A DNA stretch of 64,000 nucleotides from Tolypothrix sp. PCC 7910 (GTDB lineage: Bacteria; Cyanobacteriota; Cyanobacteriia; Cyanobacteriales; Nostocaceae), in contig NZ_CP050440.1 of NCBI RefSeq assembly GCF_011769525.1, forward strand, positions 4,155,501 through 4,219,500. The letters run 5' to 3'. The first letter of the stretch is position 1, and every line of letters begins with the position of its first letter. A program made the position numbers and the translations under genes. The notes under the pieces are model-generated. The model had not been told where the DNA came from. It did not search any database and saw only the letters and a list, made by a program, of their open reading frames with translations. Shown here piece by piece: positions 55,901 to 64,000 of this stretch.

Positions 55901-56996
55901 CAACCAAAGACCAGAATTAGAGAAAGCCTTTGTTGCCCCTAGTCAAGCCGTAGAAATTGAATTAGCGCAAATTTGGTCAGAGGTACTAAATATTCAGTTA
56001 ATTGGCATCAAAGATAATTTCTTTGACTTGGGTGGAAACTCGATACTAGCAGTAAAATTATTTACCCAAATTGAAAAGAAATTTGGTCAAAAACTGCCTC
56101 TAGCGACCTTACTGCAATCACCAACCATAGAACAATTAGCTAGCATTCTCAGCCAACCAAATATATCCGCTTCTTGGTCTTCTTTGGTAACTATTCAACC
56201 AGGTAGCAGTGCAAAACGGCCTTTATTCTTAATCCATGCCCTCGGAGGGAATGTAATTGGCTACCAAACTCTAGTACGCCACCTAGGTACAGAACAACCT
56301 GTGTATGGTTTACAAGCACAAGGGCTAGATGGTAAACAAGCTCCCCACACCAGAGTTGAGGACATGGCATCTCACTACATCCAAGAAATTCGCACTGTGC
56401 AACCGCATGGCCCCTATCTGTTGGGTGGTTTCTCTAGTGGGGGAATTATTGCTTTTGAAATGGCGCGTCAGTTAGTTGCTCAAGGCGATCGCGTGGATTT
56501 ATTAGCTATGTTTGATACTTATAACCCTAGCTTATATATACGTAATCCTTCGCTATGGCGGACAATTTATGTATATTTGCTGACTCTATTGCAACTGCGA
56601 TCGGCGGATAGATGGAACTATTTTCTTGCTAAAGTCGATTGGTTTAATTCCGTGTTGACTGGAAAACCAAGCAGCAAATTTGACTTGTGGAATGAACACT
56701 CTTTTACCGAAGATGCCAACCCTTACAACATGGCATTGATAGAAACTTTCAAGCAAGCCACAATGGCAGATTATGTACCACAACCTTACTCGGGGAAAGT
56801 TACTTTATTTACTACCAAAGAAATTTTGAGGTGGTGTCAGTTCAAACCCTCTAGAGGCTGGTATGAAATGGCTAAACAAGGTGTGGAGATTCACGAAGTG
56901 CCAGGCACACATTTGGGTATGTTGGCAGAACCAAGCGTGCAGCTTTTAGCCGACAAATTAATTGTTTGTTTAGAGCAGCTAAAAGCACATAAGTAG
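52956..56996 (+). CDS. Single-module NRPS: C-A-PCP-TE
   Basis: A 1346-aa enzyme. A condensation domain (about 5-440, HHAVLDG near 143-149) precedes an adenylation domain (about 460-960) with FTSGSTGTPKGVV, GELYIGGECLASGYLNQ, YKTGDLARY and the catalytic region LGRIDHQVKIRGFRIELGE. A PCP follows (DNFFDLGGNSILAV, Ser1029 for the phosphopantetheine) and a thioesterase (S1160 in GFSSGG; PLFLIHALGGNV). Aligning by eye with GrsA gives specificity residues D-L-Y-D-F-S-L-V-W-K, closest to the published Cys code (DLYNLSLIWK); this is low-confidence. No other biosynthetic gene is seen in the window. As a stand-alone C-A-PCP-TE, it may act on a carrier from another locus or form a small amide. Confidence 0.93.
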   Translation: MPVVSIKDLYQLSSMQQGMLFNNLVAQKPGVDIEQMICLVDEKINVFAFQQAWQRVVERHAVLRTSFDWDSERDPQQCVHRKVIIPLEQQDWHGLSDIEQATKLQAYLQSDRRRGFQLNVAPLMRVALFRLQASVYQFVWTFHHAVLDGRSLSIVIKELFTFYDAFCKGEDLHLPQPRPYQDYIAWLQQQDWSQAESYWRDLLKGFTAPTPLLVDSNPREQSGFGEQAIRLSLKTTGMLQSLAKQHQITLNTLVQGAWAILLSRYSGETDVVFGATRACRYSSVASAESMVGLFINTLPVRVRVSGEKPLLTWLKELRSQWVALREYEHTPLTQVQRWSDVPPGTPLFDSILVFENYELNSALRSQGGRWQNLEFRLEEQTNFSLTLVGYAESELLLKLKYDQKLFDDAKIARMLGHLETLLSSMATNPWQCLGELPLLTADERQQMLVEWNHTQADFAEQLCIHQLFEAQVEQTPNAVAVVCGEEQLTYQQLNCRANQLAHHLQQLGVKPGVLVAVYLERSVEMIPAVLGILKAGGAYVPLEPSFPKARIQLLLSSLQINCLVTQTGLLPSIHELELSALQHLICLDKSAHNQSVWEVGHQQVWNLPYLDKLPTENLPTSVNSDDIAYVIFTSGSTGTPKGVVVRHQPVINLIEWVNKTFNVNSDDRVLFITSLCFDLSVYDIFGLLAAGGSIRVVPSHDVRDPEALLHILCHEPITFWDSAPPALQQLAGFFPKVQASNYHPQLRLVFMSGDWIPVTLPDVLKATFPGVEVISLGGATEATVWSNYYPIGKVEAHWKSIPYGKPIQNAQYYILDDYLNPCPIGVTGELYIGGECLASGYLNQPELTAQKFIPSPFGNSKLYKTGDLARYFSDGNIEFLGRIDHQVKIRGFRIELGEIESVLTQHHSVQETVVLAREDEPGNKRLVAYVVTNGETAPSMNELRRFLQEKLPEYMIPSAFVAIAKIPLTPNGKVDRRALPIPNQRPELEKAFVAPSQAVEIELAQIWSEVLNIQLIGIKDNFFDLGGNSILAVKLFTQIEKKFGQKLPLATLLQSPTIEQLASILSQPNISASWSSLVTIQPGSSAKRPLFLIHALGGNVIGYQTLVRHLGTEQPVYGLQAQGLDGKQAPHTRVEDMASHYIQEIRTVQPHGPYLLGGFSSGGIIAFEMARQLVAQGDRVDLLAMFDTYNPSLYIRNPSLWRTIYVYLLTLLQLRSADRWNYFLAKVDWFNSVLTGKPSSKFDLWNEHSFTEDANPYNMALIETFKQATMADYVPQPYSGKVTLFTTKEILRWCQFKPSRGWYEMAKQGVEIHEVPGTHLGMLAEPSVQLLADKLIVCLEQLKAHK

Positions 56997-57465
56997 ACTT
57001 ATATAGAATCTGAGCCTAAATCACATCAAAAATAGCAAACTCTGATAGATATTGCTCAAAAATGATGCGAATTTGAGAATATCGTCAGCGATCAATTTAC
57101 TCATTTTCCCCTCAAAGATGTTCTCTACAGGGGATTTTGCGCTGTTTACTTGTGCCTTTTCACCTTTGGTTATGTAAACAATTGATGACACTCCTTAACT
57201 TTAACAGGAGTAGAATTTAGCATTAATTGAGAAACTATCGGCTAGCTAAGTAACTTTCAGTAATTAGAAACTAAATATAGCAATTCTAAATAATTTGTAA
57301 AATCTTACATGAAGGGTTGTTGACTGTTAACTGTTGATAGCCAACAGTCAAAACTGAAATAGAATTGCTATATTTTATCTTTGAAATAAATTCGCTATAT
57401 CTTTGTTCCTTCTCCCCTGTACCCTTTCTAAGCAAGCATTTTCAGGAATCAACCCAGATTGCTAT
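56997..57465. other. Intergenic leader of the Hstk-type kinase
   Basis: Between the NRPS stop and the kinase ATG there are heptamer-type GTTGACTGTTAACTGTTGAT repeats (about 57316-57345) and short A/T stretches. No gene or clear terminator with a T run was found. Confidence 0.5.
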
Positions 57466-60400
57466 ATGAGTATTACCATTGCAGGTTACAACCTCATCGA
57501 ACTCCTTTATGACGGCACCACAACCTGCGTTTACCGTGCTGCGCGTGAACCAGAGCAAACATCGGTCATTATTAAAACTCTAAAAGCTGAGTATCCTACC
57601 AGACAACAACTAACTCAATTAAGGCATGAATATCAGATACTGCAAAGTTTAAATATTGCAGGTATTGTTAAACCTTTGGCACTGGAGAATTATCAAAATG
57701 GTTTAGCGTTAATTCTGACTGATTTCGCTGGGGAACCGCTAAAAAAGTTTATTAATATCCAAAAGATTGACTTAAATAGATTTTTAGACATTGCGATTCA
57801 GTTAGCTACTATTCTTGGCGATTTACACCAAAACTATATTATTCATAAAGATATTAAGCCACAAAATATTTTAATTAATCCGCAAACAGGCCAAGTAAAA
57901 ATTATTGACTTTAGTATTTCATCATATTTATCCACAGAAACTCAAAATCCTAGCGACCCTAACTTTTTAGAAGGTACCCTCGCCTATATGTCGCCAGAAC
58001 AAACAGGCAGGATGAACCGTGCAATTGATTATCGTACTGACTTTTACTCTTTAGGTGTCACTTTTTATGAAATGTTAACGGGTCAGTTACCTTTTCAAGT
58101 TAATGACTCTTTAGAATTAGTTCATTGCCACATTGCCAAAACTCCCGTATCTCCTCAAGAAATTAACTCAAATATTCCTCCAGTAATTGCGGATATTGTG
58201 ATGAAGTTATTAGCCAAAACTGCTGAGGATAGATATCAAAATGCGCTGGGACTCAAAGCAGATTTAGAAGAATGCTTACGACAACTACAAGCAACAGGAA
58301 AAATTGCCAATTTCCAGATTGGTCAGCTTGATTTATCTAGCCAATTTCTGATTCCTCAAAAACTTTATGGGCGCGAGGCAGAAGTTGCCATGCTGATAAA
58401 TGCATTTGAGCGCGTCAGTCTTGGAGCAGCAACGGAGATGATGTTAGTAAGTGGGTATTCTGGTATAGGAAAATCCTGCTTAGTTAATGAAGTTCATAAA
58501 CCCATAGTCCGCCAACGAGGATATTTTATTTCGGGTAAATTTGACCAATTTAAACGTAATATTCCCTACGCTTCCTTGATTCAAGCTTTTCAAGAATTAA
58601 TTCGGCAGCTATTAACAGAAAGTAGCGAGAAAATTGCCAATTGGCAAGCAAAGATTTTAGCTGCATTGGGTAATAATGGTCAAATTATTATTGATGTTAT
58701 TCCTGATGTTGAAAAAATTATTGGCAAACAACCAGAGGTGCCGCAATTAGGCCCTACTGAATCACAAAACCGATTTAATCGTCTGTTTTTACAATTTATT
58801 CATGTATTTTGTCAAGCTGAACATCCTTTAGTGATTTTCTTGGATGACTTACAATGGGCGGATGCAGCTTCCTTAAAATTGATTCAGTTGCTTACTAGTG
58901 ACCCAGATAGTCAATATTTATTACTAATTGGTGCATATCGAGATAACGAAGTTCATGCAACTCATCCGTTGGTTTTGACCTTAGAGGAAACTCAAAAATC
59001 TGGGGTAATCGTTAATAATATTGTACTTCAGCCTTTGCAGATTGCTCATGTCAACCAGTTAGTGAGTGATACTCTCCATAGCAACTTAGACAAATCAAGC
59101 TCTCTAGCAGAATTACTTTATAGTAAAACTCAAGGTAATCCTTTTTTCTTAACCCAACTCTTTAAATCACTCTATCAAGAAAATCAAATTTCCTTTAATT
59201 ACACTGAAGCTTCTTGGCAGTGGAATATTGAAGTACTGAGAAATATTGAGATCACTGATAATGTGGTTGAATTAATGGTCAGTCAGATTCAAAAGTTATC
59301 ACCAACCACGCAGAAGGTTTTAAAATTAGCTGCCTGTATTGGGGATAAATTTAATTTAGATGTTCTCAGTATTGTTAATGAAAAATCTGCTTCAGAAACT
59401 GTTAGAGATTTGTGGGAGTCTCTGCAAAAAGGTTTAATTTTGCCCTTGAGTCAGGCTTACACAGTTTCTTTTTTGTTAAATGAACAGCAGCATGAAAACA
59501 TCCCCACTGACTTTAAATTTTTACATGACCGAGTACAGCAAGCAGCTTATTCATTAATTCCTACAGCAGAGAGAAAACAAACTCATCTACAAATTGGTCA
59601 GTTATTAGTTGCACACACATCAGAAATAGAAATTGAAGACAACATTTTTGAAATTGTCAACCAATTAAATATTGGTGCTGAGTTAATTACTCAACAATCT
59701 CAAAAAGATGAATTAGCAAAACTGAATTTAATTGCAGGTGCAAAAGCTAAGGTAGCCACAGCCTATGAAACAGCCGTGCAATATTTATTGTTGGGTATTG
59801 AACTGCTCGCAGAGGATTCCTGGACTCATCAGTATGAGCTAACACTTAACTTGTATGTAGAAGCAGTGGAAACGCTATACCTTAACACCAACTTTGAGCA
59901 AGCCGAGAAATTAGCTGATGTTGTTCTGCAAAAAGCGACTCATCTGCTTGATCGTATGAAGGTGTATTCGCTCAATATTCAGTTTTATATTGCTCAAAAT
60001 CAGATGCTTCAAGCCATAGAAACTGGCGTGCAAGTACTGGAAATGCTAGGCGTTCCGCTATCTCTCACTCCGAAAGAAGGGGGAAAAGTGCCTGTTTTAC
60101 CTCACCTGGAAGATTTAGATAGTTTTCCCACGCTGACAGATCCATATAAATTAGCGGCTCTACATCTGCTGATGAATCTGGCTCCTGCGGCTTATATGAG
60201 CAATAACCCAATTTTCCTATCAATTCTGTTAACGCAGGTAAATCTTTGTATTGAACATGGACATTCTGCACTAGCTGCTTTTGCTTATGCTCTTTATGCT
60301 GTGTATTTGTCTGGGGTGGGAGAATTAGATTCTGCTTATCATTCTGGAAAGTTAGGTTTAAAGTTATTAGAGCAATTTAACGCTAGAGAATTAAAAGCCA

Positions 60401-63400
60401 AAATCTACGGTTTATTTTATCCTCATGCTAGCGTTTGGAAGGAGCATATTAGAGTCACTTTAGCTCCTTTACAAGAAGCAATTCAAAGTGCCTTAGAAAC
60501 CGGAGATATGCCCTGGGCTGGCTATAATACTTTTTACTATTGCGACCATTTATTATTTGCCGGGGAGCCTTTAGAATTAGTAGCACAGAAGCAAGCACAA
60601 TATTTTGCATCTCTGCAGAAACGCAAACAATATTTAGAAAGCGATTATTTCAATGTTTGGCGACGCTTGGTATTAAAGTTTCTAGCTCAAGCTGAGGAAC
60701 AATATACCTTACATGGTGAGCAGATAAATGATGCAGATTTTCTGCAACGTTTGATTGCGATTAACAATCAGATGTGTATTTTTGCGGCTTACCTTGCCAA
60801 TGCAATTTTCTGCTATTTTGCTCAAGATTATAGTCAAGCTATCCAGAATGCAGCCACTGCAGAAAAATATGCAGGTGGTGTGCTAGGGATGATGATCAAT
60901 GGTCAACATAACTTTTATTATTCTTTGGCTTTATTAGCACAATTTCCTCACCTTTCAAAAGCTGAACAAAAACAAGCCTTACTGAAAGTAGCTACAAATC
61001 AGGAAATTATGCAGAATTGGGCAATTCATGCTCCAGCAAATTATCAGCATAAATATGATTTGGTGTCAGCAGAAAAAGCGCGGGTATTAGGGCAATATTT
61101 AGATGCGATGGCGTTATATGACAAAGCTATCACCAGAAGTAAAGAACAAGGATACATCCAAGAAGAAGCTCTCTCCGCAGAATTAGCGGCAGAATTTTAC
61201 TTTTCTCTAGGTCGAGAAAACCTGGCAAGAGATTATTTAACTCAGGCTTACTACGCTTATATTCAGTGGGGAGCAAATATTAAAGTTAGAAATTTAGAAG
61301 CTAGATATCCACAGATTTTCTCTCAGATATCGCGGTCAAGAATTAATCAACAAGAAATAAATCGCACAATTAGTTCTACAACTGCTGGTAGTTCTGGCTC
61401 TCTGGATATCGGCACAGTGATGAAAGCTGCTCAAGTTCTATCGGGAGAAATTATTCTCGATAAGTTGTTAGCTAAATTAATGCAAATTGTGCTAGAAAAT
61501 GCTGGCGCAGAGGCAGGATTTTTAATTTTAGATGATTCTGGACAGTTAGTTATCAAAGCTAGGGGAAGTGTAGGCATAGATACTATAGATGTGTACCACT
61601 CAACACCTATAGAATATAGTCAACAGCTACCAATATCGCTAATTAATTATGTAGCTCGAACTCAAGAAAGTTTGGTATTGAATGATGCCAATAATCATAG
61701 CCTGTTTACCAACGATAACTATATTATTGAGCATCAACCCAAATCTATTTTATGTACGCCAATTGTGCATCAAGGTAAGCTAATTGGCATTCTTTATTTA
61801 GAAAATAATTTAACTACTGGAGCCTTTACACCACAGCGTTTGGAAGTGTTACAGCTTTTATCATCGCAAGCCGCAATTTCAATTGAAAATGCGCGTCTTT
61901 ATCACGATTTAGAAGAATATAATCGCACCCTAGAAGTGAGGGTAGAAGAACGCACTCTAGAATTGCAAGGAAAAAATTTACAACTACAACAAGAAATCCG
62001 CGATCGCCAACGTGCTGAAGAAGTAGCAGAAACCGCCAACCGCGCCAAAAGCCAGTTCCTCGCTAGCATGAGCCATGAATTGCGTACACCCCTAAATGGA
62101 ATTTTAGGTTACGCTCAAATTCTCAATAAAAATAAAAGTTTAACTCCTGAACAAAAGAATGGTATCAACATCATTCATCAATGTGGTGAACATTTACTGA
62201 CGCTAATTAACGATATTTTAGATTTATCTAAAATTGAAGCAGGTAAATTAGAACTTTATCCTACAGAATTTTCTTTATCAGAATTTCTGGAGAGTATTGT
62301 ACAAATCTGCCAAATTCGTAGCGAACAAAAAGGAATTGCATTAGTTTATCATCAACTATCAGTTTTACCTAAAGTTGTACTAGCCGATGAGAAAAGGTTA
62401 CGGCAAGTTTTAATTAATTTACTCAGTAATGCTGTCAAATTTACCGAAAAAGGCACTGTAAAATTTCAAGTAGGCTATCATGCAGAAAAATTACGCTTTC
62501 AAGTAGAAGATACAGGCATAGGTATAGCTGAGGAGCAATTAGAAGATATATTTTTGCCTTTTAAGCAGGTAGGAGAAGATAGTCGCAAGACAGAAGGTAC
62601 AGGTTTAGGATTAGCAATTAGCCGTCAGTTAGTGGAGATGATGGGTGGTGAATTAAAGGTAAAGAGTACTTTAGGTCAAGGTAGTATTTTCTGGGTAGAC
62701 TTAGATTTAGCTGAGGTCGCTTATCCTGTTAATGTTAAGAAAATTGTTGAACGTAACATTACTGGTTTTGTTAGTGATAAAAAGAAAATCTTAATAGTAG
62801 ATGATAAATGGTCAAATCGTTCTGTTTTAGTCAATTTACTCCATCCCTTAGGTTTTGAAGTTTTAGAAGCAACAGATGGCTTAGACTGTCTGAATAAAGC
62901 ACTAGCTTTTCAGCCAGATTTGATTTTTATGGACTTGGTAATGACTGTAATGGATGGTTTTGAAGCCACCCGTCGCCTGAGGCTGTTACCAAACTATAAG
63001 GAAGTAGTAGTAATTGCTATATCAGCTAGTGTGTTTGATTTTGAACAAAAGCAAAGTCTAGAAGTAGGTTGTAATGATTTTCTACCTAAACCATTCCGGG
63101 TAGCAGAACTGTTAGAAAAGTTAAGAATTCACTTAGGCTTGGAATGGGTTTATGAAGATATTGATACCGATCAAACACAGCAAAAAGATGTTAATGTAAA
63201 AACAAAAAACCAAAATTTACAACTAATTCCTCCAGCAAAAGAGGAAATTACAATTTTGCTAGATTTGGCAATGAAGGGGGATTTAAGAAGTATTGCCCAA
63301 AGAGCAGCAAAATTAGAGGAGTTGGACGAACAATTGTTACCGTTTGCCAATCATTTACGCCAACTGGCTAAAGAGTTTAAAGGAAAACAAATTGTAGATT

Positions 63401-63438
63401 TTATTAAACAATATCACCCGGTAACAGGTAGTAAGTAG
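57466..63438 (+). CDS. Hstk-type hybrid: Ser/Thr kinase-AAA-GAF-His kinase-REC
   Basis: From the ATG at 57466 (TTG at 57403 is in frame but adds only a poor leader) it encodes 1990 aa. Order: Ser/Thr kinase domain 1-275 (HKDIKPQNIL catalytic loop near 126-135, so the HRD Arg is Lys; DFSISSYL where DFG is expected; MSPEQTGRMNRAIDYRTDFYS); an AAA/ATPase with P-loop GYSGIGKS near 330-337; a long helical, TPR-like middle (about 500-1290); GAF about 1330-1490; HisKA (H1536 in ASMSHELRTPLNGI); HATPase; and REC (phospho-Asp about 1823 in FMDLVM). This is the HstK architecture known from Anabaena. The DFS instead of DFG and HKD instead of HRD are common in this family and may lower kinase activity. 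The next gene is another REC protein starting 200 bp downstream, a likely partner. Confidence 0.95.
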   Translation: MSITIAGYNLIELLYDGTTTCVYRAAREPEQTSVIIKTLKAEYPTRQQLTQLRHEYQILQSLNIAGIVKPLALENYQNGLALILTDFAGEPLKKFINIQKIDLNRFLDIAIQLATILGDLHQNYIIHKDIKPQNILINPQTGQVKIIDFSISSYLSTETQNPSDPNFLEGTLAYMSPEQTGRMNRAIDYRTDFYSLGVTFYEMLTGQLPFQVNDSLELVHCHIAKTPVSPQEINSNIPPVIADIVMKLLAKTAEDRYQNALGLKADLEECLRQLQATGKIANFQIGQLDLSSQFLIPQKLYGREAEVAMLINAFERVSLGAATEMMLVSGYSGIGKSCLVNEVHKPIVRQRGYFISGKFDQFKRNIPYASLIQAFQELIRQLLTESSEKIANWQAKILAALGNNGQIIIDVIPDVEKIIGKQPEVPQLGPTESQNRFNRLFLQFIHVFCQAEHPLVIFLDDLQWADAASLKLIQLLTSDPDSQYLLLIGAYRDNEVHATHPLVLTLEETQKSGVIVNNIVLQPLQIAHVNQLVSDTLHSNLDKSSSLAELLYSKTQGNPFFLTQLFKSLYQENQISFNYTEASWQWNIEVLRNIEITDNVVELMVSQIQKLSPTTQKVLKLAACIGDKFNLDVLSIVNEKSASETVRDLWESLQKGLILPLSQAYTVSFLLNEQQHENIPTDFKFLHDRVQQAAYSLIPTAERKQTHLQIGQLLVAHTSEIEIEDNIFEIVNQLNIGAELITQQSQKDELAKLNLIAGAKAKVATAYETAVQYLLLGIELLAEDSWTHQYELTLNLYVEAVETLYLNTNFEQAEKLADVVLQKATHLLDRMKVYSLNIQFYIAQNQMLQAIETGVQVLEMLGVPLSLTPKEGGKVPVLPHLEDLDSFPTLTDPYKLAALHLLMNLAPAAYMSNNPIFLSILLTQVNLCIEHGHSALAAFAYALYAVYLSGVGELDSAYHSGKLGLKLLEQFNARELKAKIYGLFYPHASVWKEHIRVTLAPLQEAIQSALETGDMPWAGYNTFYYCDHLLFAGEPLELVAQKQAQYFASLQKRKQYLESDYFNVWRRLVLKFLAQAEEQYTLHGEQINDADFLQRLIAINNQMCIFAAYLANAIFCYFAQDYSQAIQNAATAEKYAGGVLGMMINGQHNFYYSLALLAQFPHLSKAEQKQALLKVATNQEIMQNWAIHAPANYQHKYDLVSAEKARVLGQYLDAMALYDKAITRSKEQGYIQEEALSAELAAEFYFSLGRENLARDYLTQAYYAYIQWGANIKVRNLEARYPQIFSQISRSRINQQEINRTISSTTAGSSGSLDIGTVMKAAQVLSGEIILDKLLAKLMQIVLENAGAEAGFLILDDSGQLVIKARGSVGIDTIDVYHSTPIEYSQQLPISLINYVARTQESLVLNDANNHSLFTNDNYIIEHQPKSILCTPIVHQGKLIGILYLENNLTTGAFTPQRLEVLQLLSSQAAISIENARLYHDLEEYNRTLEVRVEERTLELQGKNLQLQQEIRDRQRAEEVAETANRAKSQFLASMSHELRTPLNGILGYAQILNKNKSLTPEQKNGINIIHQCGEHLLTLINDILDLSKIEAGKLELYPTEFSLSEFLESIVQICQIRSEQKGIALVYHQLSVLPKVVLADEKRLRQVLINLLSNAVKFTEKGTVKFQVGYHAEKLRFQVEDTGIGIAEEQLEDIFLPFKQVGEDSRKTEGTGLGLAISRQLVEMMGGELKVKSTLGQGSIFWVDLDLAEVAYPVNVKKIVERNITGFVSDKKKILIVDDKWSNRSVLVNLLHPLGFEVLEATDGLDCLNKALAFQPDLIFMDLVMTVMDGFEATRRLRLLPNYKEVVVIAISASVFDFEQKQSLEVGCNDFLPKPFRVAELLEKLRIHLGLEWVYEDIDTDQTQQKDVNVKTKNQNLQLIPPAKEEITILLDLAMKGDLRSIAQRAAKLEELDEQLLPFANHLRQLAKEFKGKQIVDFIKQYHPVTGSK

Positions 63439-63635
63439 ATTGGCTTCATTTAATATGCTTGCTTATTGCTCAGTTAACTGTTGACAGTTGATAGTTTACT
63501 GTTGACTATTGACTGGTATTTGGTATGTAGATTAACAGAATTGCTGACCTCGGAGTTGAAAGTACTTAGTAATAAGTGCTAAGTAAAAATCCCATTGATT
63601 TTCCTTGGGACTGCCAGATTTAAAAATGAGGTTTT
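63439..63635. repeat. Heptamer-type TGTTGACAGTTGATA repeats
   Basis: GTTAACTGTTGACAGTTGAT and following units near 63473-63510 are the same family as those at 57316 and 15813. They occupy the gap between the Hstk-type gene and the next REC gene. Confidence 0.7.
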
Positions 63636-64000
63636 ATGAACGCGGATTTAAATAATAAAGGTGTCATCTTAATTGTTGATGACAACCCAACCAATTTAGA
63701 AATGTTATTTGATTTTTTAGCCAATGCAGGATTTACTGTTTTGGTGGCAGAAGATGGTGAAAGTGCGATCGCACGTGCTGAATATGCTCCACCTCACCTG
63801 ATTCTGCTAGATATACTCATGCCAGGAATGGATGGTTTTGAAACCTGTTGTCATTTAAAAGCGAATCCTTTAACACAGGATATTCCGATCATTTTTATGA
63901 CCGCACTCGCAGAAACAGTGGATAAGGTCAAAGGCTTGAGTTTGGGAGCCGTTGATTACGTCACTAAACCGCTACAGCATGAAGAAGTTTTAGCGCGGAT
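63636..64000 (+). CDS. REC-domain protein, 3' end outside the window
   Basis: Partial gene starting at the ATG at 63636 and reading off the right edge (121 codons seen). It begins MNADLNNKGVILIVDDNPTN and carries a receiver: acidic pair in VDDNP, phospho-Asp in LILLDILMPGMDGFE, T in FMTALAE and K in YVTKPLQHEE. In this family (start pattern ILIVDDNPTNLEMLFDFL) it usually continues into a histidine kinase or output domain. It lies just after the Hstk-type kinase on the same strand, as in many such clusters. Confidence 0.9.
   Translation, partial: MNADLNNKGVILIVDDNPTNLEMLFDFLANAGFTVLVAEDGESAIARAEYAPPHLILLDILMPGMDGFETCCHLKANPLTQDIPIIFMTALAETVDKVKGLSLGAVDYVTKPLQHEEVLAR

Overview
The window looks like chromosome of a filamentous, probably heterocyst-forming cyanobacterium of the Nostocales. 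The signs are many HIP1 octamers (GCGATCGC) on both strands, abundant short tandem heptamer/octamer repeats between genes, and a protein set typical of the group: very large multi-PAS/GAF sensor kinases, a cyanobacteriochrome-type GAF, an Hstk-type Ser/Thr-His kinase fusion, a PATAN/PatA-like regulator, a KaiB-like protein, PilT, a sucrase/ferredoxin-like protein and an NRPS. No rRNA, tRNA or CRISPR array was recognised.

Layout. 1-5170 (minus): overlapping signalling operon of a GAF/PAS/CBCR histidine kinase, an Rcp1-type response regulator and a REC-PAS-PAS kinase cut by the window edge. 5.5-10.4 kb: small conserved proteins, a YciI-like protein and pheT. 10.9-17.2 kb: accessory stretch with a sucrase/ferredoxin-like protein, orphans, a P-loop kinase, a methyltransferase, a VanZ-like gene with a premature stop, a DUF4870 protein and a 248-aa orphan, with a MITE-like element, a pair of inverted palindromic repeats and a 20/21-bp tandem array. 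17.4-20.1 kb: alaS. 20.9-24.7 kb: a heavy-metal-binding protein, a diguanylate cyclase, an M41-like protease and an IS1 InsA-like remnant. 25.0-30.1 kb: a second kinase pair (CBS-multiPAS kinase overlapping a REC-PAS kinase). 30.1-35.5 kb: purU and a Gld-type ABC system (ATPase, permease, GldG-like, DUF4340). 36.3-37.6 kb: a Crp/Fnr-like regulator and a single-domain response regulator.

37.8-45.0 kb is the most unusual part: an HTH-ended protein, a 13-unit 21-bp array, a helical-domain plus vWA protein (possibly TROVE/Ro60-like), two tandem 83-nt structured elements upstream of it whose helices show compensatory changes, a small conserved protein, and a NACHT-HEAT NLR-like ATPase. I read this as a possible RNA-repair, stress or defence island with its own non-coding RNA. 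45.0-46.1 kb has no gene but carries a promoter-hairpin-terminator unit that looks like a small RNA.

46.1-50.7 kb: a KaiB-fold protein, pilT, a small membrane protein and wecB. 50.8-57.0 kb: a PatA-like regulator and a single-module NRPS (C-A-PCP-TE), separated by about 0.9 kb with three perfect inverted repeats. 57.5-64 kb: a giant Hstk-type hybrid kinase followed by the start of another REC protein.

Signalling dominates: at least eleven proteins carry REC, kinase, GGDEF, PATAN or cNMP-type domains. Several kinases sit next to, and overlap, their likely partner regulators.
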